NCBI RefSeq assembly: GCF_012275375.1
Contig: NZ_JAAZQJ010000003.1
Location: 186,001-250,000, forward strand
DNA: 64,000 bases
Source: Dyella sp. SG609
GTDB taxonomy: Bacteria > Pseudomonadota > Gammaproteobacteria > Xanthomonadales > Rhodanobacteraceae
Direction of reading: 5' to 3'
Part shown: in pieces, positions 9,102 through 18,507 of the stretch
Layout of the letters: each line of letters begins with the position of its first letter
Numbering within the stretch: the stretch's first letter is position 1
Made by a program: the position numbers and the translations under genes
The notes under the pieces: generated by a model
The model's input: the letters and a program-made list of their open reading frames with translations, nothing else
Database searches by the model: none
Told to the model about the DNA's origin: nothing

Positions 9102-9709
9102 GGGGTTTCCTTCTGAGTGTTGTCGACCGAGTCGTCGAGAATGGCTTCAAGTTCCAGCCACACGGTGACGTTGCGGCCGATCGAATGGGGGCTGGCGGTG
9201 ATGCCGAAGTCGTTGCGGTCCAGCGTGGTGCGCGCGGAGAAGCCGGCCACGGTATGCAGTCCGTAGATGGTCTTGCCCACGCGGTTGGCGCTGAACGGCA
9301 GTTCCACGTCGCGCGTTACGCCGCGCAGGGTGAGCTTGCCGCGCAGCACGCCGTTGTCGCCATCCTTGCGCTCCACCGAGGTGGAGACGAAGTGGGCATA
9401 GCGGGCGCCCGCGCTGTCGAGATACGACCCGCCGAGCACGGCTTTGTTCCAGTCCGCATCGCCCAGGTCCAGCGAGGCCAGGTCGATATCCAGCTCGGTG
9501 GCCGAGCGGCTCCAGTCGTCGGGATCGAAGCGCAGCCAGCCCTTGGCGATGTGCAGCCGTCCGAACGGGCGGGAGTAGCCGTTGTGGTCGATGCTGAAAA
9601 CGATCTGGCTGTGGACGGTGTCGTAGCGGTAGTTCGCGGATGCGGCGTATGCGCCGCTGGCGCAGGCGGCCAGGATCAGGGCGAGGGCGGTGGCGCGGGC
9701 GAAGGGCAT
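9098..9709 (-). CDS. YceI-family protein B (possible lipoprotein)
   Basis: A 203-residue YceI-like protein that is clearly paralogous to the one at 7972-8526 but divergent. Shared features are IVFSIDHNGYSRPFG, the KLTLRGVTRDV turn and LDRNDFGITASPHSIG. The N-terminus (MPFARATALALILAACASGA) could be cleaved by signal peptidase I after YAA, or be lipidated at Cys16 through an LAAC lipobox. Its ATGA overlap with the b561 gene indicates an operon. A 284-nt gap holding a composite repeat separates it from the upstream GTPase. Confidence 0.93.
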   Translation of the reverse strand: MPFARATALALILAACASGAYAASANYRYDTVHSQIVFSIDHNGYSRPFGRLHIAKGWLRFDPDDWSRSATELDIDLASLDLGDADWNKAVLGGSYLDSAGARYAHFVSTSVERKDGDNGVLRGKLTLRGVTRDVELPFSANRVGKTIYGLHTVAGFSARTTLDRNDFGITASPHSIGRNVTVWLELEAILDDSVDNTQKETP

Positions 9710-9831
9710 GGCGGGGAAGTCTGGCCGAAGGTGGAAGGGGGCGCCAGCGGGTGTGGGTAGAACGGATTGTTTCTTTGGGCGCTGTGGTAGGTGCGTGGAG
9801 CTCGGGTCTTGGTTTAACCCATCTAGTGGAT

Positions 9832-9983
9832 CTTCTCCCCGTCGGGGAGAAGATGGCGGCAGCCAGATGAGGGGCGGGTGCTCGCGGTGGAAAGTCGACG
9901 AAGCTCGCTCTTGAGGACGCCTTCGCCTCATCGCTCCGTAGGTCCCCCTCACCCCAGCCCTCTCCCCGCAGGGGAGAGGTGGC
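9832..9983. repeat. composite hairpin repeat, family B copy 1
   Basis: CTTCTCCCC-gtc-GGGGAGAAG followed by ATGGCGGCAGCCAGATGAGG forms the left end. CCCTCACCCCAGCCCTCTCC with its GGGGAGAGG mate forms the right end. It fills most of the gap 9710-9993, where I see no gene. Copies lie at 20022, 21974, 22146, 32503 and 38357. Confidence 0.8.
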
Positions 9984-9993
9984 GCGTTGAGGG

Positions 9994-11466
9994 TTATTGG
10001 GAGGCTTTTTCCTTCCAGGCATCGAGCGTCAACGTCGCCAGTTCCTTCATGCGTGCACCGCTGCCATCCGCCAGCAAAGCCTTGAGCTTGTCCGCCGCGT
10101 CTTCCTGGTCCAGCGATTCGCGTTCGGCCAGCGAGGCGGCGAGTGCGCGGCCCAGGCTGTCGAAGATCAGCGCATAGGCGAACGCATGCAGCACGCCGCC
10201 GCCCAAGGTGCCGAGTCCCGGAAAAGCCTTCAGCGCATTGCCGGCGATGGCCAGCACCAGCGAGCTGCCGGTGCGCAGGGTCAGGCGGGCCTGGCGCAGG
10301 AAGTCGTCGATCTGCACGTCGCTCACCGGCACGCCGTAGAGCTTCGCCAGCTCGCGGGTCAGCGCGGTGGCGAGCGCGCCCTGGATCACCAGGTCGCTGC
10401 CGGGCGCGATCGCGGCCATGGCGCCGATCACCGCCCGCTGCGCGTAGCGGCGCACGATGCGTTCCGCTTCCGCCGCGCGGGTCTGCGTTTCCAGCGTGCC
10501 GACGCGTTCGTGCAATCCGGCGAGCACCGCGCGTTCGCGCTGCGCCTCCAGTCCTTCGGCGCCGGGCGATGACAGCCGCGCCAATGCCTTCCACAACGCA
10601 TCGATGGCGGGCTTGCGCTGGCGTTCCACCTGTTCGACGCCGCCATCGGGCAAGGCGCGCTGGAAACGCTCGCTGCCGCCGGCGCTCACCGCGACCACGC
10701 CGGCCGTATCGCCGGCGGTCTGGCGGCGCAGGCGTTCCAGCAGCTGTGCGAGTTCTGCCTCGCTCCACTGGTCGGCCTTGTTGAGCACCACCAGCAGCGG
10801 CTTGCCGAATTCGGCGAGCCAGTGCACTTCCTGCGCCTGCGTGCGGGTGAGGTCGCCGGCGCAGACATACACCACCACGTGCGCGCGCAAGGCTTCCTCG
10901 CGCGCCAGCGTTTCGCGCGCCTCGCCGCCGGCTTCGCGGCTGCCGGGCACGTCGGCCAGGGTGAGCGGACGTCCATCCGGCAAGCCGCTGTCGACGTGCA
11001 GCACCTGGCGCGTGGTGCCGCCGCGCACGTCGCTGGCGGTGGCGGCCTGCGGCGCGAGCGCGCGGATCAGGGTGGACTTGCCGGTGGAGATCTCGCCGAA
11101 CAAGGCCACGTAGACGCGCGCCTCGCCGCGGCGGCGGTCCAGTTCGCCCAGCTCCGCGGCGAGCATGCCGGTGTCGGCGCCGCGCGTCTGCAATTGATCG
11201 ATGCGGCGCTCCAGCGTGCCGCGGTCCGGCGCAGCCACCGCGCGCCGCGCGCGGCGTGGGCGCAGAATCCACCACAGCACCGCCAGGCCGGCCAGCGCGA
11301 ACAGGGCCAGCGCGCTGCCCAGGGTCCATTGCAGCCAGGCCGGCAATTGCAGGAAACGCTGGGCCAGGGCCAGCGCGCGTTCGGCCGCGGCGAACAGCAG
11401 CCAGGCCAGGGCGGCCAGGGCGAGCGCGGCGATCAGCAGGCGTGAGCGGCGGGGCATGACGGGCAT
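9994..11466 (-). CDS. membrane-anchored dynamin/Era-like GTPase, DUF697-type
   Basis: A 490-residue protein, possibly starting at the second Met (11457). Two N-terminal hydrophobic segments (about 9-30 and 46-68) precede a G domain with P-loop GEISTGKS (124-131), GGTTRQ, G3 DVPG (172-175) and G4 NKAD (229-232). The C-terminal half has Ala/Gly-rich hydrophobic helices (GSSLVLAIAGNALKAFPGLG) of the DUF697 type. Compared with the relative at 6605-7972 it gains membrane anchors and has DVPG instead of DTPG. It is the first gene of the minus-strand GTPase-YceI-b561-YceI-GTPase cluster. The biological role of such GTPases is not established. Confidence 0.88.
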   Translation of the reverse strand: MPVMPRRSRLLIAALALAALAWLLFAAAERALALAQRFLQLPAWLQWTLGSALALFALAGLAVLWWILRPRRARRAVAAPDRGTLERRIDQLQTRGADTGMLAAELGELDRRRGEARVYVALFGEISTGKSTLIRALAPQAATASDVRGGTTRQVLHVDSGLPDGRPLTLADVPGSREAGGEARETLAREEALRAHVVVYVCAGDLTRTQAQEVHWLAEFGKPLLVVLNKADQWSEAELAQLLERLRRQTAGDTAGVVAVSAGGSERFQRALPDGGVEQVERQRKPAIDALWKALARLSSPGAEGLEAQRERAVLAGLHERVGTLETQTRAAEAERIVRRYAQRAVIGAMAAIAPGSDLVIQGALATALTRELAKLYGVPVSDVQIDDFLRQARLTLRTGSSLVLAIAGNALKAFPGLGTLGGGVLHAFAYALIFDSLGRALAASLAERESLDQEDAADKLKALLADGSGARMKELATLTLDAWKEKASQ

Positions 11467-11586
11467 TCTATGCGGGGCCTCGCAAGCGCCATGGCGCTCG
11501 GGTTGTGGGGTGAAGGCATCTTCACACTTCTGGTCTCGTACCCGCCTGTCCGATTTGGCATGATCCCCCTGCTTAGGGGGAAATTC

Positions 11587-14500
11587 ATGTTGTCTTCACT
11601 GCTGCTGGGCCTAGCGCTGCTCGCACCGTCGGCGTCCGTCGCCGACAAGGCCGCGGAGGGGCATGCCCCCATGCCCGCGCCCGCGGCGTCCGCCGGCATG
11701 GCCGGCGTGCTGCCCACGCCGCAGTTCCGCCGCTACGGCACCTTCAACGGCCTGCCCAGCAGCAGCGTGTATGCGGTGGCGCAGGCGCCGGACGGCGCCA
11801 TGTGGTTCGGCACCAAGGGCGGCGTGGCGCGCTACGACGGCGTGGCGTTCAAGGTGTATCGCCACGTGGCGGACGATCCGCGCTCGCTGCACGACAACGG
11901 CATCGCCACCTTGCTGTTCGACGGCAAGGGCCAGCTGTGGGCGGCGGGACTGGAAGCGGGCCTCAACCGTTTCGATCCGGCCACGCAGACCTTCCAGCAC
12001 TGGGCGCACGACCCGGCCGTGCCCGAGAGCATCGCCAGCGACAAAGTGTGGGACGCCATCGTCGGCCCCGACGGCGCGCTGTGGATCGGCACGCAGCACG
12101 GCCTGGACCGCATGCGTCCGGACGGCAGCGGCTTCGACCACATCGCCGCGCCGCCGCCGAGCAACGACCCCAGCGGTTTCGGCGCGGTGGGCGCGCTGTA
12201 TCTGGACCCCAAGGGCCGCATCTGGATCGGCACCGACGAAGGCGTCTACGTGCGCGAGCCGGACGGCCGCATCAGCCAGGTGCCGCAGGAAGACCCGAAG
12301 GAAACCATCTCGGTGTGGCGCATCGAAGGCGACGGCGACGAAGTGCGCATCGCCGCCGCGCACGGCCTGCTGGTGGTGGGCACCGACGGCATCGCGCGCA
12401 AGTTCTGCAAGGACATTGCCGACTTCAACGTGCTCAGCAGCGTGCGCGACCGCGCCGGGCGCCTGTGGATCGGCACGCAGCGCGGCCTGTATCTGCAGAT
12501 GCGCCGCGGCGGTCCGGTGAAGAAAGTGCTGGACCAGCCGCTGCTGTACGGCAACCTGCCCGGGACCTGGGTGTGGGCGATCAAGCAGGACCGCGAAGGC
12601 GGCCTGTGGGTGGCGCTGTTCGACGGCGGCGTGGGTTATCTCGCGCCGGGCTGGAGCGGCATCAGCCGCTTCACCCACATTCCGGAAGACGCCGACAGCC
12701 TGCGCGACGGCGTGGCCACCGCGATGGCGCGCGGCCACGACGGGCGCGTGTGGGTGGGCGAGCGCGGCGGCCGCGTCGACAAGCTCGATCCGGTCACCGG
12801 CAAGGCCGAGCACGTCATCACCGAGATGCGCGGCGACGTGATCGGCATGACCGAGGACGACCACGACCGCCTGTGGGTCGCCACCCAGGGCAGCCTGTAT
12901 CGCTACGCGCGCGGCAAGCTCGACAAGGTGCCCACCGCCGGGCGTGGCATGGTGCATCCGCTGGAAGTGGAAGTCGGCCCCGACGGCAAGCTCTATGCGC
13001 GCACCTTCGCCGAAGGCCTGTTCCGCGTGGACCAGGACACGCTGGAGGTGACGCCGGTGAGTTTCCTTCCGGCCGAGGAAAAAACGCGCTGGGGCGCGCA
13101 GCTCACCCTGGTCGGCGGCGTGTTCTGGTATGCCAGCGATGGCGGCCTGTGGCGGCTGGACCACAGCTACGATCATTTCGAACCGGTGCCGGGCGTGCGC
13201 AACGACCGCAAGGTCGACGCTTTCATCTTCACGCCCGACGGCAAGCGCATGTGGATGGCGCGCCCGGATGGCCTGGAGCGCTATCGCCTGGAAGGCGAGC
13301 ACTTCGTGCTGGAGCGCCGCGTCGATGCGCGCCAGGGCTGGCCCTCGGTAAACGTGGCGGACCTGGCGCTGGACAAGCGCGGCCGCGTCTGGATGCTCGG
13401 CCGCGACGGCATGCGCCGCTTCGATCCGGACACCGGCAGCTTCCGCACCTTCGGCCTGCAGGACGGCCTGAGCAACGGCGAATTCGTGCGCGGCTACGCC
13501 GCCATGGCGGACGGCTATATCTACGCGCCGACCATGGGCGGCGTGGTGGCGTTCAATCCCGACCAGGACGAAGCCGACGCGCCGAAGCCGCAGGTGGCGA
13601 TCACCGGCGTGAGCGTGCGCGGCCGCAACGGCCTGCAGCCTACGGTGCTGGGCGGCGGTCCGCTGGAACTGGACTGGCATGCGCGCGGCCTGAATATCGA
13701 AGCGCGCGTGTTCTCGTATATCGACCCCGCGGTGAACCGCTACCGCTTCCATCTGGAAGGCCTGGACACCGAGTGGGTGGACACCGGCACGCGCGGCGAA
13801 CGCGAATTCGCCAGCCTGCCGCCGGGCGACTACACGCTCACCGTGATGGGCGCGGGCGCCGACGGCGTATGGGGCCTGGTGTCCGCGCCGCTGCAGGTCC
13901 ATGTGCAGGCGCCGCCGTGGGAACGCTGGTGGGCGTGGTGCATGTATGTGCTGGCGGTCGCCATGTTCGCCTGGATGGCGCTGCTGGTATGGCGCCGCCG
14001 CCTGGCGCAGCGCCACCAGATGCAGCTGGCCGAACAGCGTAGCCGCCTGGCCGAGCAGGCCAGCGCGGCGAAGACGCAGTTCCTGGCCACGCTCAGCCAC
14101 GAGATCCGCACGCCGATGACCGGCGTGATGGGCATGGCGGAATTGCTGTTGAACAGTGGCCTGGGCGCGCAGCAGCAGGAGTACGCGGAAGCGATCCAGC
14201 GCTCCGGCAAGATGCTGCTGAAGCTGCTCAACGACGCGCTGGACCTGGCGCGCATCGAAGCCGGCAAGCTGTCGCTGGACCTGGCGCCATTCGATCCGCG
14301 CGCGCTGCTGCGCGACATCGCCTCGCTGGAACAGGGCCAGGCGCGCGCCAAGGGCCTGGCCTTCAAGCTGGAGATCGCCGACGACCTGCCGGCGCGGGTG
14401 ATGGGCGATGCGCTGCGCGTGCAGCAGATCCTGCTCAACCTGGCCAACAACGCGCTGAAGTTCACCGAGCGCGGCAGCGTGATCCTGCGCGCGCGGCGCG

Positions 14501-15168
14501 AAGGCAGCGAGTTGCGCTTCAGCGTGATCGACACCGGCCCCGGCATTCCGGAAGCCAGCCAGGCGCGGCTATTCCAGCGTTTCGAGCAGGCCAACGGGCC
14601 GCAGCGGCGCGCCGGCAGCGGCCTGGGGTTGGCCATTTGCCGCGAGCTGGTGGCGCTGATGGGCGGCCATATCGAACTGGAATCGAAGGTGGCGCACGGC
14701 AGCAGCTTCCACGTGCACCTGCCGCTGGAGGTGGTGCAGGAAGAAGCCGCACCCAGCACCTCTCCGGCGCGCGCCTCCGGTGCCGCCGGCTTGCGCGTGC
14801 TGCTGGTGGAAGACGACACCATCATCGCGGCGGTGGTGCGCGGCCTGCTCGAACGACAGGGCCATCTGGTGCGCTACGTGGGCAATGGCCTGGCGGCGAT
14901 GACCGAGCTGGCGCAGAACGACACCGACGTGATGCTGCTGGATCTGGACCTGCCGGGCGTGGATGGTTTCCAGATCGCGCGCCTGATCCGCCAGCGCGAA
15001 AACAGCGGCACGCATCTGCCGATCATCGCCATCACCGCGCGTTCCGGCGGCGATGAGGAAGAGCGCGCGCGAGCCGCGGGGATGGACGGTTTCCTGCGCA
15101 AGCCGCTGACCGGCGAGCAGCTGGCGGAAGCGCTGGCGGCGACTGTGGTGGCCGAGCCCGCGACGTAG
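11587..15168 (+). CDS. propeller-type hybrid sensor histidine kinase A
   Basis: A 1193-residue one-piece sensor. The ATG at 11587 has AGGGGG upstream and begins a signal peptide (MLSSLLLGLALLAPSASVA). The periplasmic part is a string of Reg_prop repeats (GLPSSSVYAVAQ, GAMWFGTKGGVARYDG, GALWIGTQHGLDRM) forming beta propellers, then a Y_Y_Y domain (RYRFHLEGLDTEWVDTG). One transmembrane helix (about 780-803) leads to HisKA with His838 (LSHEIRTPMTG), HATPase (NLANNALKFTERG, DTGPGIP, GSGLGLAI) and a receiver domain with Asp1119 (LLDLDLPG). There is no DNA-binding output, so the signal must pass to an unlinked regulator. Its TAG stop lies inside an inverted repeat. A paralog lies at 50233-53745. 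Confidence 0.95.
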   Translation: MLSSLLLGLALLAPSASVADKAAEGHAPMPAPAASAGMAGVLPTPQFRRYGTFNGLPSSSVYAVAQAPDGAMWFGTKGGVARYDGVAFKVYRHVADDPRSLHDNGIATLLFDGKGQLWAAGLEAGLNRFDPATQTFQHWAHDPAVPESIASDKVWDAIVGPDGALWIGTQHGLDRMRPDGSGFDHIAAPPPSNDPSGFGAVGALYLDPKGRIWIGTDEGVYVREPDGRISQVPQEDPKETISVWRIEGDGDEVRIAAAHGLLVVGTDGIARKFCKDIADFNVLSSVRDRAGRLWIGTQRGLYLQMRRGGPVKKVLDQPLLYGNLPGTWVWAIKQDREGGLWVALFDGGVGYLAPGWSGISRFTHIPEDADSLRDGVATAMARGHDGRVWVGERGGRVDKLDPVTGKAEHVITEMRGDVIGMTEDDHDRLWVATQGSLYRYARGKLDKVPTAGRGMVHPLEVEVGPDGKLYARTFAEGLFRVDQDTLEVTPVSFLPAEEKTRWGAQLTLVGGVFWYASDGGLWRLDHSYDHFEPVPGVRNDRKVDAFIFTPDGKRMWMARPDGLERYRLEGEHFVLERRVDARQGWPSVNVADLALDKRGRVWMLGRDGMRRFDPDTGSFRTFGLQDGLSNGEFVRGYAAMADGYIYAPTMGGVVAFNPDQDEADAPKPQVAITGVSVRGRNGLQPTVLGGGPLELDWHARGLNIEARVFSYIDPAVNRYRFHLEGLDTEWVDTGTRGEREFASLPPGDYTLTVMGAGADGVWGLVSAPLQVHVQAPPWERWWAWCMYVLAVAMFAWMALLVWRRRLAQRHQMQLAEQRSRLAEQASAAKTQFLATLSHEIRTPMTGVMGMAELLLNSGLGAQQQEYAEAIQRSGKMLLKLLNDALDLARIEAGKLSLDLAPFDPRALLRDIASLEQGQARAKGLAFKLEIADDLPARVMGDALRVQQILLNLANNALKFTERGSVILRARREGSELRFSVIDTGPGIPEASQARLFQRFEQANGPQRRAGSGLGLAICRELVALMGGHIELESKVAHGSSFHVHLPLEVVQEEAAPSTSPARASGAAGLRVLLVEDDTIIAAVVRGLLERQGHLVRYVGNGLAAMTELAQNDTDVMLLDLDLPGVDGFQIARLIRQRENSGTHLPIIAITARSGGDEEERARAAGMDGFLRKPLTGEQLAEALAATVVAEPAT

Positions 15169-15258
15169 GTTGGGGTGAGCCGAAGGCGAACCCCAACATC
15201 GCTACTTCAGGATGTGCAACGCAGCGTTGGGGTTCGCCTGCGGCTCACCCCAACCTAC
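15165..15258. repeat. TAGGTTGGGG inverted repeat, family A copy 1
   Basis: Two 33-nt arms (15165-15197, 15226-15258) are near-perfect inverted copies, GTAGGTTGGGGTGAGCCG onward. The TAG of the left tip is the stop of the kinase gene and the TAG of the right tip (read on the minus strand) is the stop of holC. The structure would fold as a long bidirectional hairpin between convergent genes. Confidence 0.92.
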
Positions 15259-15677
15259 ATGTCGTGCTTGGCGACCTCGATGCCCAGCCGCTTGTATTCC
15301 CCCCAGCGCGTGCGCGAACCCTCGCGCTCCGCAGGCTCCGCCGCCACCACTTCCAGCACGCGCTCGAAGCGCCCCGCGGGGCAGGTTTCGCGCAGGTTGA
15401 TCAGCATCGGGCGGTCGGGCGTTTCCACGCCCGGCGGCACGATCAGCACGGCGGTGCTGTCGTCCTCTTCGTCGCCGGCGATCTGGTGCGGGATCCAGGT
15501 GTCCTCGTCGAAATCCCACAGCAGCTGGTCGATCGCCTCGGCCTGCTCGAAATCGCGCGCGAGGATCAGCGTCGGCTGCTGCGCCGCATAGGCGCGCTTG
15601 GACAGCTCGCACACCAGCAGCAGCGGCTGTTCGCGGAAGCGCGGCTTGTCGATGAGGTAGAAGTCGGCGCGGGGCAT
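15255..15677 (-). CDS. holC: DNA polymerase III subunit chi
   Basis: A 140-residue protein beginning MPRADFYLIDKPRF. It shows the chi fold signature: acidic DEDTWIPHQIAGD, then VLIVPPG and MLINLRETCP. HolC pairs with psi in the clamp-loader and contacts SSB at the replication fork. It is transcribed after pepA, the classical gammaproteobacterial pair, separated here by a hairpin repeat. In E. coli valS follows; here the gene stops at a repeat tip and a convergent kinase gene follows instead. Confidence 0.95.
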   Translation of the reverse strand: MPRADFYLIDKPRFREQPLLLVCELSKRAYAAQQPTLILARDFEQAEAIDQLLWDFDEDTWIPHQIAGDEEDDSTAVLIVPPGVETPDRPMLINLRETCPAGRFERVLEVVAAEPAEREGSRTRWGEYKRLGIEVAKHDM

Positions 15678-15691
15678 GGTGGGCTTGGCCT

Positions 15692-15790
15692 GGGAATAGG
15701 GGATGGAGAATAGGGAATAGGGAATAGGAAGAGCGGGGCGCGCAAGCCTTGGGGGGCTTTTGCGATTCCCTATTCTCTATTCCCTATTCC
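15692..15790. repeat. GGGAATAGG inverted repeat between pepA and holC
   Basis: Repeated GGGAATAGG units (15692-15728) are mirrored by ATTCCCTATTCTCTATTCCC (15765-15790), giving a long hairpin in the 120-nt gap between two genes of one operon. It may attenuate or stabilise the transcript. Confidence 0.75.
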
Positions 15791-15797
15791 TGCGCGT

Positions 15798-17297
15798 TTA
15801 CGCGCCCGCGTCAGAGACGCGGTCGAGCAGCCACTGCGCCAGCAGCGGCACCGGACGGCCGGTGGCCATGCCCTTGCGGCCTTCGTCCCAGGCGGTGCCG
15901 GCGATGTCCAGGTGGGCCCAGCGCTGGCCTTCGGTGAAGCGCGCCAGGAAGCAGCCGGCGGTGATCGCGCCGGCGTTCTTGCCGCCGATATTGGCCACGT
16001 CGGCGAAGCCGGAATCCAGCTGCACCTGGTAGTCGTCCCACAGCGGCAGGCGCCAGGCGCGGTCCAGCGAGGCTTCGCCGGCGGCGAGCAGTTCGGCGGC
16101 CAGGTCGTCGTGCTTGCTCATCAGGCCGCTGGCGTGCTTGCCCAGCGCCACCACGCAGGCGCCGGTGAGCGTGGCCGCGTCGATCAGCACCTTGGGCTGG
16201 AAGGTCTGCGCCGTGTAGGTGAGCGCGTCGCACAGGATCAGGCGGCCCTCGGCGTCGGTGTTGAGCACTTCGATGGTCAGGCCCGACAGGCTGGTGAGCA
16301 CGTCGCTGGGGCGGTAGGCGTCGCCGTCGGGCATGTTCTCCACCGCCGGCACCACGCAGGCCAGGTTCACCGGCAGGCCCAGCTTCACCGTGGCGACGAA
16401 GGCGCCGAGCACGCCGGCCGCGCCGCCCATGTCGTATTTCATTTCTTCCATGCCGGCGCCGGGCTTGAGGCTGATGCCGCCGGTGTCGAAGGTGATGCCC
16501 TTGCCGACGAAGGCGTAGGGCTTGTCGCCCTCGGCGCCGCCCTTGTACTCCAGCACCACCAGTTTGGGCTTGTTGGCCGAGCCGCGGCCCACCGCGAGCA
16601 GCGAGCCGAAGCCGAGGTTTTCCATCTCCACGTGGTCGAGCACGCGGCATGCCACCTTGTCCTGGCCTTCGGCGAAAGCCTGCGCCTGGGCGGCGATATA
16701 GGCGGGATTGCAGATGTTCGGCGGCAGGTTGGCCAGCTCGCGGGCGAAGCGCACGCCCTCGGCGATGGCCGCGGCCTGCTCCAGGCCGGCCTTGCCCTCG
16801 TCGCCGCCGGCAAAGGCCAGCGCGCCCAGTTCCGGCTGCGCGCTCTTCTCGCGCAGCTTGAAGGTGGCGGTATAGCGGTAGGCGGCGTGGTCGGCGGCCA
16901 GCGCGGCGATGCGCACGCGCCAGGCGGCGTCGCGGCCGGGAACGTCCACTTCGGTCAGGCAGGACACCGCCGCCTCGATCGGCAGCCGGCCCAGCGCGCG
17001 GGCCGCTTCGATGCACACCTTCTGGAAACGCGCGCCGTCGAACGACTTCTGGCCGCCCAGGCCCACCACCAGCACGCGCCTGGCCATCACGCCTTCCGGC
17101 GCGAACAGCAGGTTGGTGCTGCCGGCCTTGCCGCTGATGTCCCCGCTCTCCACCTGGCGCTTGAGCGCGCCCTGGGCGGCGGTGTCCACGCGGGCGGCCG
17201 CGCTGCTGAACACGCCGTTCTCGTACACGCCCACTACCAGGCAGGGGGTGTCGACGGTTTCGGGAGCGACGGGGCCGAGGCTGAACTGGAGCGTCAT
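15798..17297 (-). CDS. pepA: leucyl aminopeptidase (M17, PepA)
   Basis: A 499-residue enzyme, close to the 503 residues of E. coli PepA. The di-metal catalytic domain has [16 protein letters not shown], the [13 protein letters not shown] segment, and the family signature [14 protein letters not shown]. It removes N-terminal residues from peptides in the cytoplasm. E. coli PepA also binds DNA in XerCD site-specific recombination; the N-terminal domain for this is present in length, but function cannot be read from the sequence. It is divergent from lptF across a 100-nt promoter region and is followed by holC. Confidence 0.97.
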   Translation of the reverse strand: MTLQFSLGPVAPETVDTPCLVVGVYENGVFSSAAARVDTAAQGALKRQVESGDISGKAGSTNLLFAPEGVMARRVLVVGLGGQKSFDGARFQKVCIEAARALGRLPIEAAVSCLTEVDVPGRDAAWRVRIAALAADHAAYRYTATFKLREKSAQPELGALAFAGGDEGKAGLEQAAAIAEGVRFARELANLPPNICNPAYIAAQAQAFAEGQDKVACRVLDHVEMENLGFGSLLAVGRGSANKPKLVVLEYKGGAEGDKPYAFVGKGITFDTGGISLKPGAGMEEMKYDMGGAAGVLGAFVATVKLGLPVNLACVVPAVENMPDGDAYRPSDVLTSLSGLTIEVLNTDAEGRLILCDALTYTAQTFQPKVLIDAATLTGACVVALGKHASGLMSKHDDLAAELLAAGEASLDRAWRLPLWDDYQVQLDSGFADVANIGGKNAGAITAGCFLARFTEGQRWAHLDIAGTAWDEGRKGMATGRPVPLLAQWLLDRVSDAGA

Positions 17298-17397
17298 CGA
17301 TAAGATCCTGCGGAGGTCCTGCCGGAGCGGCGGACAGGCTAGACTTGGGGTTTGCCGGACCCGAGCGGGCGCGGCACGGAGCCTTTAACTTTACCTC

Positions 17398-18507
17398 ATG
17401 CTGAGCATCCTCGACCGATACTTCCTGCGGGAACTGGCCCAGACGGTCGCCGCCGTGGCTATCGTGCTGCTGGTCATCATGGCCGGCTCGGCATTCGCGC
17501 GCGTGCTGCAGCAGGTGGCGAACGGCAGCTTTCCGGCCAGCGTGATGTTCCAGGTGCTGGGCCTGAACATGCTCGACGGCCTGTCCAATCTGTTGCCGCT
17601 GGCCGGCTTCCTCGGCGTGTTCTGGGCGCTGGGCCGCATGTACCGCGAAAGCGAGATGCACGTGCTGGCGTCTTCCGGCATGGGGCCGATGGGCCTGCTG
17701 CGTCCGGTGGGCATCCTGGCGCTGGGGCTGGCGCTGCTCTCGGGCATCGTGTCGATGTGGCTGGGGCCGTGGGCCGCGCGCACCTCGGATGCGCTGGTGG
17801 CCAACGCCAACCGCTCGGTGATCGCCGCCGGCCTCGACGCCGGCCGCTTCACCCAGTTGCCGGGCAAGGGCGGCATCATCTTCGTCGACAGCCTGAGCCG
17901 TGACGGCAGCGTGCTGGGCAACACCCTGATGGTCACCGAGCGCCCCGGCAAGGACAACGGCCCTGCGGTGCTGAAAGTGGTCACCGGCCGCAGCGGCCAG
18001 CTCTATCAGGACACCAGCGGCGACGGCCGCTATCTGTCGCTGCACGACGGCTGGCAGTACGAGATCCCGCTGGGCGCCGACAACTGGCGCAAGATGAGCT
18101 ACGCGCGCAACGACGCCGCGCTGTCCAGCGTGCAGAACGACGACAGCGACGAAGATCCCGCGCACACGCTGGACACCATCGCGCTGTCGCGCGTCACCAG
18201 CGCCGACGGCCGCGCCGAGTTCGCCTGGCGCATCACGGTGCCGCTGATGGCGGTAGTGCTGATGATGATGTCGCTGCCGATGTCCAAGCAGAGCCCGCGC
18301 GAACCGCGCTACGGCCGCATGATGCTGGCGGTGGCCGCGTTCTTCCTCTACTTCAACCTGCTGGCCCTGTGCCGCGGCCAGATCATCAAGGGCCATTGGC
18401 ACAACGCCGGGCCGCTGTGGCTGGTGAGCCTGCTGATCCTGGCCGGCGCCGCGTGGATGTTCCGCAGCCAGTACGTGGCGCGCGCACCGCGCAAGGCTAA
18501 AGCGTGA
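17398..18507 (+). CDS. lptF: LPS export ABC transporter permease LptF
   Basis: A 369-residue YjgP/YjgQ-family permease. The N-terminus MLSILDRYFLRELAQTVAAV is typical. Three N-terminal transmembrane helices, a periplasmic beta-jellyroll (about 120-260) and three C-terminal helices (LMAVVLMMMSLPMSKQSPRE and following) fit LptF. With LptG and LptB it extracts lipopolysaccharide from the inner membrane. It overlaps lptG and diverges from pepA, the arrangement known from E. coli. Confidence 0.96.
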   Translation: MLSILDRYFLRELAQTVAAVAIVLLVIMAGSAFARVLQQVANGSFPASVMFQVLGLNMLDGLSNLLPLAGFLGVFWALGRMYRESEMHVLASSGMGPMGLLRPVGILALGLALLSGIVSMWLGPWAARTSDALVANANRSVIAAGLDAGRFTQLPGKGGIIFVDSLSRDGSVLGNTLMVTERPGKDNGPAVLKVVTGRSGQLYQDTSGDGRYLSLHDGWQYEIPLGADNWRKMSYARNDAALSSVQNDDSDEDPAHTLDTIALSRVTSADGRAEFAWRITVPLMAVVLMMMSLPMSKQSPREPRYGRMMLAVAAFFLYFNLLALCRGQIIKGHWHNAGPLWLVSLLILAGAAWMFRSQYVARAPRKAKA

